NCBI GenBank assembly: GCA_030734395.1
Contig: JAUZTG010000016.1
Location: 1,674,001 to 1,738,000, forward strand
DNA: 64,000 nucleotides
DNA from: Sarocladium kiliense
Lineage: Eukaryota > Ascomycota > Sordariomycetes > Hypocreales > Sarocladiaceae
Reading direction: 5' to 3'
Part shown: positions 1-11,948 of the stretch, in pieces
How the letters are laid out: each line of letters opens with the position of its first letter
How positions within the stretch are numbered: position 1 is the stretch's first letter
Made by a program: the position numbers and the translations under genes
Notes under the pieces: model-generated
Databases searched by the model: none
What the model was told of the DNA's origin: nothing
Seen by the model: only the letters and a program-made list of their open reading frames with translations

Positions 1-350
1 GCGTCGTGGCAAGTGGTGCGCCAAGGAAGAAGATACTCGTAGCGAGTGTACCAACGAGGGCAATATTGTCATGTTCTCCTTGGAACTCTGATTGCTTGGA
101 GTAGAACTCTTGAAAGACACCATAGGCGAGAGGGAAGCCTGGCATCGTTCAGCTGTCGCCGACCATCACGACAGAAGGGCAACTTACCCCAGAGGAAAGC
201 TTCAATAACGAATGCTCCGAACAAGAACTTCAAGGCATCTTTGCCTCTGTCTGGAGATGGCAGAGTCTGGATCAAGGTGTCGGTGTCCTCTGGATCCGCA
301 TCATTTTCAACGCGTCGGGATGTGTTGAACGTCTGAAGCTCTGTTGCCAT
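1..350 (-). CDS. MFS transporter, monocarboxylate-transporter type (5' part only)
   Basis: This is the N-terminal part of a major facilitator membrane transporter that runs off the left edge. Exon 1 is 188-350 and exon 2 runs from 138 to the edge, with a 49-base intron (donor GTAAGT, acceptor CAG). Splicing joins the frames into EAFLWGFPLAYGVFQEFYSK, the first membrane segment and loop found in fungal MCT-like (SLC16-type) MFS proteins. A second hydrophobic stretch (ALVGTLATSIFFLGAPLA-like) follows. The acidic, soluble leader of about 45 residues before the first helix is normal for the family. The substrate cannot be told from this fragment; fungal members move monocarboxylates, riboflavin or unknown compounds. 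The start at 350 is the first ATG of the open frame. Confidence 0.8.
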
Positions 351-646
351 TACAAGTGTTCAGCTTGAAGAATTTGCTTTGCTATTTGAAGTATGGAAGA
401 TGCTTTTTGCAAAGTTATTTCTAGCTGAGGGGTCATTTATAGGTGGTGCTGGGCTTTTCACGCCCGGTCTCGGGCGCGGTGGTGGCCGATCTCGGGCTAC
501 GCTCCATCCCATGGAGTCACATTGGTACCTTGAATCAGTTACGTTAGCACACGGCATAAACGGAACCACCTGTCACGGTAAGACGTTACACGCGAAAGCA
601 GGAATATTGAACGGCCGCAAGTCATGAATGCGCCCATGACATTCCC

Positions 647-2148
647 TCATCGTGTAGTGTACATGCTGCTCTGGCCGACCTTCTCCTTTGACTCCCCTCC
701 TCCCTCTCCTTTGAACACACGATCGAATGCCCTCTCGAGCCTCTCCATAACTTCATCACCCCTCTGCGCAACCTGATAATGCGTCACCAGCCGTCCGCCT
801 CCCGCTCCCAGCCCTTCCTCCTTCATAATCTCGGCGAACCTCTGCTCTTCGCATCCTGCTGCTCCAAGATCCAGCCAGGCCATATTCGTATGCACCGGGT
901 GTACTAGCTTTCCTCCTCTCCTCGTCCATGCCTCTTCCACTCGCTTTGCCATCGCATGCGTATTCTTTAGCAACCCCTTGCTTCCATCCAGTGCAGGTCC
1001 AAATGTCTCATCCACAGCAACTCTCGCCGCAGCGGTCAGCAAGCCAGGCTGTCGCATCCCACCACCAATAGACTTCCTCACCCACCTTGCATGCTTCAAC
1101 AACTTCTCCGTGCCAACCACGATGCTACCCACTGGCGCGCCCAGTCCTTTAGAGAAGCACAACGAGATAGTGTCAAACTCAGCACAGAACTCCGGAAGGC
1201 TTCCAGCCCCTGACGCAACAGCCTCCCATAGTCTGGCACCATCGCAGTGCATGTGAATGCCATGGGAGCGGGCGAAGGCCGAAATGCGCTGAACTTCGGA
1301 GAGTGGCATGATCATACCGTTGAGGGTGTTTTCGAGGGAGATGACACGGGTGGGACAGGCGTGAATGTCGTCGCTGAGAACAACGTGCGATTTCACCTCC
1401 TCGAGGGTGACATGGATGCCGTTCTTGGGAGTAATGGGTATGAGCATTGCTCCAGACAGTGATGATACACTATTATCACAAGTCAGACCAGCTGAGAGGT
1501 TCAGGGAGATAGTTTCATCACGTACCCTCCAGCTTCATACTGCCATATATGAGAGCGGAGATCGCATAGCACGCTATGCGGCGGCTGTGTGAGTAGAGAG
1601 CGAAGCGCAATCTGGTTACCCATTGTGCCTGAGACAACAAACAGACCGGCTTCCTTGCCAGCCATCTTTGCGACGTGGGCTTCGAGTTCGATGGTAGTAG
1701 AATCCTCATGGAACACATCGTCCTTCATTGTGCATGTCTGGATGGCTGCCAGCATAGACGGAGTAGGAACCGTTAAGACATCGCCTGTTGTCTAATTGTC
1801 AGTATTCACATCACTCTTGAAACTTTCAGGGAGCTGGTGAGTGTGGATGAGATGGAGATGCAACTCACTTCGCAGATCGAATGCCCCATGACTTTTCTCT
1901 CCGATCCAAGCATTCTGCACCGCACAATTCGCAGGCGCACCATTCAAAGCCAAAGGTGACATTGTTGATGAAAAAGACCTTGCACCGCTTTCGCTTCTGG
2001 TTGATACCGATCGTCTTTGGCTTGAGCTGTGGGATATCGTGATGAGGGGAATTGTTTGCCTTTGAGGTCCGTACGTGGGTGCCGCTGTCGGGACGGAGGC
2101 GGCGACGGCGCGAGAACCCCGCCTTGCGAGAGCGGAGGCGGCTTTCAT
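647..2148 (-). CDS. GLY1: Low-specificity L-threonine aldolase, likely mitochondrial
   Basis: PLP enzyme of the beta-eliminating lyase family that cleaves threonine or allo-threonine to glycine and acetaldehyde. Exons are 1869-2148, 1526-1784 and 647-1469 (introns 84 and 56 bases), giving 453 residues. The spliced frame reads FDLRSDVLTVPTPSML, then the DDVFHED and SGTMGNQIALRSLL blocks, HCDGARLWEA (Asp about 256) and the PLP lysine in CFSKGLGAPVGS (about Lys287), all family signatures. Before the conserved start there are about 90 extra residues rich in Arg, Ser and Ala with no acidic run at the tip and an RSFSST stretch, which looks like a mitochondrial targeting peptide. Yeast Gly1 lacks this. 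A shorter cytosolic form could start at the internal Met in the leader (MSPLALNG). Family assignment is firm; localisation is inferred. Confidence 0.92.
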
Positions 2149-4620
2149 GACGATCCGGAGCGGTGGGTTGTTAGGGTGTTAGGAGAAAGGTGTGCATGGA
2201 AGGGCGCGCCCAGGTGGTGGACTTGGGAGGACATAATTCGGAGGACCACGTGTGGGTTTGGTCAACCAGCTGGTGGGTGGGTGCTTGCTGGGATGGAGGT
2301 TCGAATAAAGGGTCAGTAGGCAGTGTTGAGGACGTCAGACGTATGGTATCACTGGAGTCCATGATTCATGTACTTCTTCCAAAGAAAAGAATTCACACAT
2401 CCGTTCCTAGTAGGGCAACGCAAACGTACAAGATCGAGGCTGTTTGTAGAAGTGCGAGACGATATCGCATGGTTGCAGGTATAGGGTGACGACGCATCCG
2501 AACAACGAATCTAAGGTACCTTGCCTCGGTGGCTAACGATCTTGCTCCCATGAGATAACAGGAATCCATATTGTATGCCTGCATTTAGCAGTTTCTGGCC
2601 ATTTCATTCATCGTAGCTGAATGGCGATAGGTACGGTGTTGATGTAAGACTCTCCGGATGTTGCCGAAGCGGCTGCTGATGGGCTTATGTGAACCAAAGA
2701 GTAACACCCCAGCAGTTCGTAGCCAATTGGGCCGGGAAGAAAGGTACGCGCTGTGTTTTCTTCAGCTTCTCCAAGCCAGCTTCAAGATGGACTGGCAACA
2801 TTCCCGCGATCCTGGACAACCGATCGTCTCGAGATCTGGTCCGTGTCACCTGCGCTGGATCACATGTAACGCCGGAATGTAGCCAAACCCACATCACAGA
2901 AAATCTGAAATGCTATTATTATATCTATACCGATCATGAACTCATTGCAGCGACCACAATGGGAACGATAGCCGTCGGGGAGCCGCACGTTTGTTGCTTA
3001 CGTACCTGGAAACGGTAGTGGTGGTCAAACGTATGTCAAGGTATGGGAATCATAGGCAAGACCTTCCATCTAGTAACGTCAACTAACCCTGATCGAACGT
3101 CTCATTTTGATCCAAGAGTCTCGAACCTTGGCCAAGCCCAGGGGACGGGGGCCACTTGGTTAAGCGTTCTCGACCATTAAGAACCCCTGGTTGAACGAAC
3201 CACCCCTGAACACAAGCTACGGCCGGTGGAGAACTGTTGGCTGTTGGCGATGGATACGGGGCTACAGGCAGCGATGCTATGGCTGATGTGAGGGCAATTA
3301 ATGCCAAACTGTACGTTTGTAGAATGGTGTGAAATCACTTCTACGACTTTAAATTGGTGGTGCAGCGAAGATACGGGATTCGGACATGGCGCATGTTGAT
3401 ACGAGCCAGGAACGCAGATCATGCGTGATCCTACCGTTTTGGACTGATGGATTGAATTTACTGTACGGAATCCCGTTTGGACACATGTGGAGCCGCTCTT
3501 CTCAACCACCTGCACTGACCAAGGCTGGAAGTTGGAACGGTGGGTCGTGGGCATGGATTTTGCATTGACGGTGACCTTGGTGCCAACGGTGGTGCATAGG
3601 CAGAGACGGTGAAAAGAAGGCCGATGGGTCCCGAGACGCGTCAGAGCCGTGTCGTGTCGTTGGGGGCAAGTATGCAGTTTTCGCAGTGTTCCGGCAATTC
3701 AGGTTTCTTGTAAGACATATCTGGACGGCATTTGATGATTTGCAATCCGGTCCCCCGACTATTGTCTGTCTTCTCGCTCAATAGTATCCACCCCTGATCC
3801 TCAACTTCTCTACCGTCTAGAACGGAATCCCTATCCTGGTCTAGCGCCACCTCGCAGCCTCCCTCAATCAGGCCTAGCCCCTCCTGTTAGCGTTCCTGCC
3901 CACAGGATTCGAATCGGTTCAGGGGGCTCCTGTATTTTTCTCTTTACGTTAGCGCCACTCTCCTTCTTTTAGCGAGGGCCCCTTAGCCTTTCCCGGTGCA
4001 GGAGCCTCCTACCGCGCTGTCCTCCACAGCGCTGCCTCACCCGTCGCCCGCCTAAGCTCCCGCCCCCATCCACCATCACCATTGCGCTAACAACAGGGAC
4101 GATCACCTGCACCACCACAAGCCAACCAACGCCGGCGCAGTTCCAGCGGCTGCCATTCGGCTGTCTGTCTGGTCTTGTCTCCTCCTCCCCGTCTCCGTCC
4201 CTGACCACCCGCATACGCTGCCTCATACCACCACACGCGACCACTCTCCCTCTCATCGCTACTGCGAGAACAATTCACACGGTCATCGACTTGCTCCAGT
4301 TCTCGCTCTTCGTCACACTGTTCTCCCTCCTGACGATTTCGACGCCTTGACGATCGACACTCGCGCACGACACATCACCCAGCCGAACAGCATCAACCCC
4401 CCGACTCGGCATTCACAACCACCTGCGCGATGCTGTCGCAAGGGACATCCTGTCAGTGATGATTACGACGACCTAACGACCTCTCGCTCTGCCCGAATCC
4501 CTCCTTTCTTGTCACCCACCCTCCTCGGTGGTCGCGTGTTCGCGTACTACTATCCCATCCGGCCTCAATCCCGCACTGGTCCTCGGACCGCCTCCACGCT
4601 CGTTACTGTTACACCTCCTC
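2149..4620. other. Intergenic, no supported gene
   Basis: About 2.5 kb between the divergent threonine aldolase and GT17 genes. Open frames here are short, overlap on both strands and match no family I know. The last 700 bases are pyrimidine-rich (CT tracts from about 3880), as in fungal promoters and 5' leaders, and probably serve the GT17 gene. Confidence 0.5.
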
Positions 4621-5808
4621 ATGATTGGCCTCAAGATGCAGCCCCGGCGACGACAACCGGGCAATCCACATTCCAGGTCACGGCGGCCGTATATCATTGC
4701 CGCCATCATCTTTGCCGCATGGTGGATATTCACCACCCCGCGCTTCGACAAGCCATACCAACATCGCATCACCGTTGACGATGTTCGGCTGAAACTGCCG
4801 CGCCTCGACTTCTCATCCGGCCGGGATCACGCCGGCTGGTACGACTCCGAATCGGCACGTAGGTTCTGCCGTGGCCATGGATACAACGTCTTCTACCCTT
4901 CCTCGTCCTCAGGGACACGAAAGGTCTACGACTTGCTCATGGTCAATTCGGAGCTTGACCACCTCGAGGTGCGCCTCGATACCCTTTACGACTTTGTCGA
5001 CTACTTTATCATTGTCGAAGCTCCGAAGACCTTCCAAGGCACCGACAAGCCACTCACAATTAGCGACAACTGGGAGCGGTTCAAGCGCTTCCACCCCAAG
5101 ATGATCTACCACAAGCTTGAGTATCCCAAGGGCTTCAACCCGAAGCGGCCCTGGGATTATGAGGACCTGCAGCGCGATGCCATGTTTGACCAGGTCCTGA
5201 CGCGACTCACTGGACCGAGGGCACCTGAGCCAGGTGATGCTATAATTGTCGCAGATGTGGATGAGATTCCACGTCCCATTACCGCCCTTGTGCTTCGCAC
5301 GTGTGCCTTCCCCAGACGGTTGACGCTCGCGTCCAAGTTCTACTACTATTCGTATCAGTTCCTCCACAAGGGCCCCGAATGGCCACATCCCCAGGCGACG
5401 TACTACGAGGGCAAGCGATCGACGATTCGCCCAACGAATTTGCGAAATGGTGATGGTGGTCTACCGTTCCTCCGCGACCTTGATAAGGGGACGCTGTCCA
5501 ACGCTGCTTGGCATTGCAGTGGCTGCTTCTCAACTATGAAGGAATTCCTCAACAGGATGGCGAGCTTCAGCCATGATTGGATGAACGCGGAAGAGTACCG
5601 CAACAAGGATCGTATTGCGCAGGCTGTGCGCGAGGGCCGCGATCTCTGGGGGCGCCCAGGGGAGACCTTCACCCGGATAGAAGGCAATCTCGATATTCCA
5701 CCGATACTGAAGGACGGTGACGATGCAGACAAGGAAAGACTGCGGTATATGCTTGACCGGGACGGCCTGAGCGCCGGGTTCAGCGACTACACGCCGAAGG
5801 ACGAGTAA
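4621..5808 (+). CDS. Glycosyltransferase family 17 protein (beta-1,4-GlcNAc transferase-like)
   Basis: Intronless, 395 residues, a type II membrane protein. A basic N-terminus (RRRQ, SRSRR) is followed by a single hydrophobic anchor at about residues 23-38, then a lumenal domain. The catalytic domain has the GT17 pattern: a YDLLMVNSELDHLEVRLDTL block, YFIIVEAPKTFQG, and a DVDE metal-binding acidic motif at residues 212-215 (IIVADVDEIPRP), then WHCSGCF and FSHDWMN. GT17 includes mammalian GnT-III, which adds bisecting GlcNAc to N-glycans; fungal members are mostly uncharacterised and are probably Golgi enzymes. The open frame extends upstream to a GTG at 4528, but the first ATG is 4621; the ATG at 4636 is also possible and keeps the anchor. 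Donor and acceptor specificity cannot be read from the sequence. Confidence 0.88.
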   Translation: MIGLKMQPRRRQPGNPHSRSRRPYIIAAIIFAAWWIFTTPRFDKPYQHRITVDDVRLKLPRLDFSSGRDHAGWYDSESARRFCRGHGYNVFYPSSSSGTRKVYDLLMVNSELDHLEVRLDTLYDFVDYFIIVEAPKTFQGTDKPLTISDNWERFKRFHPKMIYHKLEYPKGFNPKRPWDYEDLQRDAMFDQVLTRLTGPRAPEPGDAIIVADVDEIPRPITALVLRTCAFPRRLTLASKFYYYSYQFLHKGPEWPHPQATYYEGKRSTIRPTNLRNGDGGLPFLRDLDKGTLSNAAWHCSGCFSTMKEFLNRMASFSHDWMNAEEYRNKDRIAQAVREGRDLWGRPGETFTRIEGNLDIPPILKDGDDADKERLRYMLDRDGLSAGFSDYTPKDE

Positions 5809-7806
5809 CGAGGATGGGAAACCAGTAATATGCCTGTATTTGTGTCACTTTCTGTGTTTATTGATGGGCTTTTGGTTTTGGGTGGCGGGTCTTTTACAAC
5901 TTATTCTTCTGGTTTATCCTTCCTGCACACCACGTCCGCATGTTGCTTTTCTTGTTTCTTCTGCTTTCTGTGATGCACGAGGGAACCCGGGGTGTTTTCT
6001 GTTGATCAAAGTATATTTGGGCACCTACTTATCAGTGGGTGGATGGGCGAACAACTTGCGGTTGCGGCCCTTTTCGGTTCGTCCGCTTGTTGGTTCTACT
6101 ATTCACCCCTACATGACGCATTGTCTCATACATCTGCGGCACGTATAAACAATCGAAACTCATCTGGTGAGGTTGGAGGGCGTTGTCACTCGGGAAGATA
6201 CACGGCTTTCACGATCAGGGTGAACTGTTTAGCAAGGAGATGAGGAGTACAGAGACGGTGGAGGGAATGCACCTTCTGGAGTGGGATAGCATTGGAGGAC
6301 TTATAAGCCAGGACATAATTCTTGGATTAATGGTGATTATTCTATGAACACCTGGAGCGTTCATTCTGAGTGTCTTGTGATATAGTCGAGTCTCAACCCC
6401 ACATACGCTCCTCCGTCCAAGCTTATATCCATTAACCTTCACAACAACCACACAACCTTTTCGTTGAACCTTGTCCATCACCCCACAGGATGTCTCAGAT
6501 CGGTTCTTGTAATTCAGCTTTTTCAAACTTTCCAAGGAAGAACCTTGAGCTAAGAGCAGCCCAGTCAATGTGAACACCATGCGTATTTGCTCGGCATACA
6601 ACAATATCCTGTTCGTTGTATTAACCCGCCCACACCCAGATGGACAGGGCCACGCGCCGCCTGCATCCACCCTAGTCTCATGCGTGATGCGCTGGCAGGT
6701 TTCTTGTTGTCGATTCTTTTCTTCTTTTTTCTTCTCCCGCCTTTCGACTTGTTCAATTCACACTCTGTACTTTATATTCTTTTCGCTGCTGTTCACTTGA
6801 AGACATGTTCCAAGTACTAGAATATCACTTTCGTCTCTATCTGTCGGGAGTTGTTGCAGGGCTTGTGAAGTGTAGGTAAGTAGCTTATCCGGCATCTCAG
6901 GTGAGGTCATGCACGGTGAGGTCGTGTAGTGTAGTATGCAAGTCAAGCATTCAGTTGCCAACGCATCAAGCAGGACGGGAATGGACGAGTGTGGAACCCA
7001 GCGAAACCCGCCAAACCTACCTTTCCAGATTCCCTGTTGTACTTGTATATGTATGTATGTGTTGGCGCTTTCCCTCTCCAGACTATTAAGCTACATTCCC
7101 TTCCCTCCAATCTCCTCGCGTTTTTTCTTTCCCTTCTGCTTTCTCGAGACCTGAACATACATTCGGCTCTGCTTACAACACCAGTGTCCTCGGACGTACG
7201 CCACGGAAACCTTCAAGACTACGAACATCAGCTGATCGAAACCCGCTTGATTCAGTGTCTGGGTGCTATCGCATAGAGGCATTTCAATCGTTCATATCTT
7301 TCATCATGGCTTGCGTCATGTGCTCATTAGAGAAACAGAAGGGAAAAGGAAACGCCTGTCGTCACCATATCACCACCCGCCACAGCCCTATGAGCAGTCA
7401 AAGAATGCTGACAGGAGAGGTGCCTGTTCATCCCTCCCCTCTCTCCTGTGCGATCCATATAAAAACCCTCCTCGACACGATTCAAAACCATATCACCGCC
7501 CAAGGAGCACCCGCTGGCTACCAACCCCGTCTGACGATGAGCTCGCGAGAGAAGAACAGAGTCTAAAATGACACTTTCGCTAATTTTTGTTTGCTGTGTT
7601 GGATTTTCTTGCCGCTTGTTTCTTTGTCAAATTACCCGAGAATACCTGGTGCCGCCTGCCATTGCCGGAACAAGTGTTCGACGATTTCTTCGCCAGAACC
7701 GTTGGTGCAGCTCCGCTAGTATGTATGCTATACCGAAAAAGACGCCTTGCCGTGTCACGAAGTGGTCGCACTGCGTGTGGAGAGACTGAACCGCCCGATG
7801 AGAAGC
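5809..7806. other. Intergenic between convergent genes, no supported gene
   Basis: About 2 kb between the 3' ends of GT17 (+) and ARL8 (-). It has T-rich stretches and short overlapping frames. One minus-strand frame beginning with an ATG at 6580 has a signal-peptide-like start (MVFTLTGLLLAQG) but no recognisable downstream domain, so I do not call it. Confidence 0.45.
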
Positions 7807-8618
7807 TCAGCGGCTTGCCCACTTCATGAGGAACTGCACCACCGCATCGAGATTGGTCTCCTCCTTCGCACTGATTCCATAGCAGCACACCTCGCGGCCT
7901 TGAATCTTCGCCAGCTCCAGTTGCTCGATCAACTCGTCCATGGACAGCTTCTCTGGAAGATCCGACTTGTTTCCAAGCACAAGAAGAGGGATTCCTTCCA
8001 AAGACTGGTGGCTGACCAGGGCGTGGAGCTCCTCCTTTGCCTGGGGAATCAAGGCAGTGTCTGCAATGTCCACGATGAAGACAATGGCATTGACTCCACG
8101 ACAATACCTCTCCCACATGGTGCGAAACCGTGGCTGGCCACCAATGTCCCAGCATTTCAGAGTCACATGCCCTCTTTGCACTTTCTTCATGTTGAATCCG
8201 ACCGTTGGGATCGAGCTACGAGTCACTATTGTCAGTATCGCGGTACACGCAAGCGCGGTGCTCTCGATCGGCAACTTACTCCAGAGTGAATTCACCGCCC
8301 TGGTCAAGACGACACTCGTTAGTCATACAAAATGCACGGTCGAATACACCTGACACTTACAGCAAGAACCCTCAGAAGTGATGTTTTACCGGCATTTTGG
8401 AGGCCAACCATCGTTACCTCCATCTCCAAAGCCCTAGTGAGGCGGTCAGCGATTGCTCTTCGTGGATCGTTCAGCCACAAACAGGTGGACTGCACGCCCT
8501 GTGGGCGCTCCAGGACCACCATGACCACCACAAGGCAATCCTGGAGGCAGAGTAGGAGAGCTACTCACCAAAATGTTCTCAGCAACCAGTCGTACACTTT
8601 CCGAAAGATCCCCGCCAT
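7807..8618 (-). CDS. ARL8: ARL8-type small GTPase
   Basis: Arf-like GTPase of 183 residues (family about 186), known in animals for lysosome positioning; fungal orthologues probably act on endosomes and vacuoles. Exons: 8569-8618, 8361-8433, 8280-8299 and 7807-8215. The third exon is only 20 bases. The spliced protein starts MAGIFRKVYDWLLRTFW, an amphipathic helix as in ARL8 rather than a myristoylated Arf N-terminus (no Gly at position 2). G motifs follow in order: GLQNAGKTS (P-loop), IPTVGFNM (switch I Thr), WDIGGQPRFRTMWERYCRGV (switch II, diagnostic for ARL8), NKSDLP and ISAKE. All introns have GTRAGT donors and the frame closes exactly. The gene converges on GT17. Confidence 0.95.
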
Positions 8619-11600
8619 CTTTGCGGTCTATGCCGTTAAACTAGACTCAAGCGGCGTTGGGAGTATCTGGTCAAGCTTCAGACAGCTTGGCTTCTCCTTG
8701 CGTGTAGCAGCAAGCTGTTTTCCGGGCGGACACGGTCGGCAAAGCGATGTGCTGCGGGGGATATCGTGGGAAAGTCGTGCGTAATACAAAGCGTTGACTC
8801 GAGGTGGGGTGACGAAAGTGATCGAGCGACGCGGCGGGGCAGAGCACAGCGATGGAATGCAGGAGCCGAAAGCGAAGCAGGACGAGGCGATCAAAGAAAT
8901 AGCTCTGACCGCGATTCGAGATTCGGTCTAAGGGTCAGCCGGCCACGAAGCTTTTGGTCCTTGGTGGGTAAGGTGGTGACAGGGGCGAGACAGAGAAGGT
9001 CGAGGCGCCACGGTTCGTAGGCGAGGTGACGCGCAAAAAGCAATCGATGTTGGGACAGAGCAAGGGCAGAGGCGCAAGTTGCAACGCAACGGCTTGAAGC
9101 AACTTGTGGGTGAGCGTGACGCCTGCACTCGGCTTTTGGTACACACCCAACAACGAAACCCAGGCTGCGAGGAGCTGTAGCTAAGCCAACCCCACACTAC
9201 AAGAAAGCAAAGGACGGGACGGGTGATGGATGGAGGGACGGAGGCCGGACGGGAGGGTGTTGGTGACCGGGGAGCCCAACTCAACCCCAAGTCGAAGGCA
9301 CGGGCGCCAGAACTCTCACCGGGAACGGCGGCTGGTCGTTTCTTGTGCCGACCCAGCGGTTGCGTCGCGCCGTGGGTTTTTGGTGCTTGGCTTGCTTTTG
9401 ATGATGCTGGCGGCCGTGGTTCGAGCGACCCCTCGTTCGCGCCCTCGTCCGATTTGGAATGGTACGAACTGTAGGCTGCAGAAGTGTTCGTCGACTGCGA
9501 TAGGCACGGCCCAGTGTGCGAGGTCACTGGGTGAGGAGGGGTTGCTGTGGATGGAACTGCCCCGATGATATCGTGCTGTGTGTGATGAGATGCAGGTCGA
9601 TTCTCTGGATCCTGCACGTGCGTAGCTGCGTAATGAAGCCTAGTGATCCGAAGCCAGTTGCATTTCCCAGTCTGGCTTTCTCATGTACGTATGATTTGCG
9701 ACCTGTAAATCCCGAAGCTGTCGCCTGACCACGCGAACAGGGTTGATAACCGGGGTGTCTAATCAACGCTCAACAGCTCGGGAGTCAGGTGATGATCGAC
9801 AAGGTTTCATTGGCAGGGAACCAAGAACTGCCGGGTAAGGTCGAGGAGTTGTAGGTCGTAACTCGTAGGATTGATGCTTCCTTGAGGATGCAGGCGGCTA
9901 CAGCTCGATGCCTGTGAGCGGATGCGCGCGCGTGGGAGTTGGTGAAGGTGGTGGAGAGGTTTCGGGGTGGCTGCAGGGTTCTGTTTCGTGCCGAAGGAAG
10001 CACGAGAGGGCGCAGGTTCCCGAGTGTCGCGTGTGTCTTCTTGGGCACTGGAGGCTTGCAGGCTTGGTAAAAGGTGTCTCTGCAGGCCACCGCTGTCGTT
10101 TCGCGTGTAATTTGACTCGAATGCTGATGGCAGACCTGACGTAGGTGCTTCAGAGCAGAGGAAGCGAGCCTTGGTGCGGGGATCGGCGTTGGAGGGGTTC
10201 CAGGGAGGAAACAAGCGCTGGACTGGGTATCAATGAGGATGACCAGGGTATGGCGGCAGTTATGCAACGCGCCACAGAACAGCGTTGCTTGGGTATGAAG
10301 CGACACGGAAGAGGCGAAGGCAGGAGTAAAGTGATTGTGTTGAAGCAGAGCCGAGTGTGTCCCTCGATGGCTCGGTATTCGGATGGCAAGGCGGGAGGAA
10401 GGGAATCGTCGCTGCCAGTCGCACTATCAATCGGCAGTTGCGATCTGGGCTAGGTCTGTTAGTGATGCTGTGTATCAGGACACTGACTGTACTTACCTAT
10501 GATGCCGGGAAGGAGACCTGCATTAGGCAGCAGCGGCGTCTGATGATAACAGGTCGCTCAACCTTCAAGTCGATATTGCTCTGAATGGCGAAGATAGAGA
10601 AGATTACTGCCACAAACTCGATGACACGGAACTAGCCCTGGACACAAGAGGGAACAACGCTTCTTGTACGACTTCCGGTGCCTGGGAAGGGACTCTCTTT
10701 AATAGAGGAGCTCCAATAACGCATCGCCTAACGTAAGGTAGTTCCTATCAAAGGGCTGCTTCTACCATGACTAGTGAGACAAAGCATGTCATCTTGTCCA
10801 TGCGTTCCTCTCATGTACACCAATTCCCACGCAGAGGACACCGTAGGTTGGGCTGCAAGTGCATGGGGTCAGAGTACTGATGTGCTTGGATTCAGCACGG
10901 TGGTTGGCCATGCGCCTTGTCACCGGGGTCAGGAGCTCCATTTGCCCATTGCAGCTTTACAAAGAGCCAAGTCTTGAGTCACTACCTCATGCTATGAAGC
11001 TTTGCGATATCATCAAGTCACCACCTAGTTGTGTCTTCCACGTTGATTGCGTCTTCAGACACGACGCAATGACCTGTGACAACCCGTAACAGATACATAC
11101 CAGAAACAGCAGCGTTTGTGACCATTTCCAAAGCACGCGTGAAGTTTTGGCTACTATATCCAATCCTAGCCTCTTCGTCTGTAATGGAGGGTTTCGTTGG
11201 GCCTCAATAGCTTCTCCGGGAACAGAGGCTCGAACCGGTCGCCTGCTCCCCTTTCTCGGGTGCAGGTAATTCTTGTCACGTTTAAGAGCTGAAAGAAGGA
11301 ATCACAGCGTACATGGGCATATCACATCAATTTTGACCACTCGATTGCTACCCTTTCCTCGATGCCCTCGCGAAGTCCTTCTCGTGCTACCCGACTGTGT
11401 CAGCCTTCGGGCAGGCTCAAGTACTAGACGACTGGGCAGCATCACCGGGGGAATGGGGTGGCCTGAAGTGAACAGCTGATGGGCTGCAGATGCGGAGTCC
11501 GCAGCACGAGGAATGTGATGCGAACAGGATGCCGGTAGCTGTGGTGCTTGCTTATTCCCTCTCTAGGCAGGATTGGAGTGCAGCCAGCATTTGGGGGAGA

Positions 11601-11948
11601 AGGAGGAGCAAGTTTCACGAGACCACTGGTGCTCGTCCATTACTGTGCGCCGCGACCGCCCCTCACCTCCACTTCCACCCACCTCGACCCTATCGATAAC
11701 ACCTGTGCAACCAAAAGTTTTTTCGGCCTTGCAACAGCGACAGCTTCGTTCCCGGCCGTCCCAGTCGCTTGCAAGCACTTTCGCGCCCTGCTGCACATTT
11801 TCACGCCCACTCCTTGGTTCTCACCCTGCTCCGATGAGGCTGTGAGGTAGCCAGAGAGGCGCACTTTCTACTTCAGGGCGTTCAATTGGGAACAGTCCTC
11901 ACCTCTTTCCGTACCGACACACAGTCACGAAACTCGCCGAAAAGCATC
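8619..11948. other. Intergenic, divergent promoters of ARL8 and RPA135, no supported gene
   Basis: About 3.3 kb. Two long minus-strand frames (8928-9617 and 9785-10306) begin only with GTG, contain no internal Met and are low-complexity in Pro, Ser and Thr, so they are not genes. The last few hundred bases before 11949 are pyrimidine-rich and probably hold the RPA135 promoter and leader. Confidence 0.5.

Noticed and set aside
3130..3215. tRNA-Ser-like string (GGTTAAGCGTTCTCGACC)
   Set aside because: No acceptor stem pairing or proper T arm could be formed.
6215..6670. Minus-strand frame with a signal-peptide-like internal start at 6580
   Set aside because: No downstream domain or repeat; lies in the 3' region between convergent genes.
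8928..9617. 229-codon minus-strand open frame
   Set aside because: It starts only with GTG, has no internal Met, and is Pro/Ser-rich with overlapping frames on the other strand.
9785..10306. 173-codon minus-strand open frame
   Set aside because: GTG start, no internal Met, no recognisable domain.
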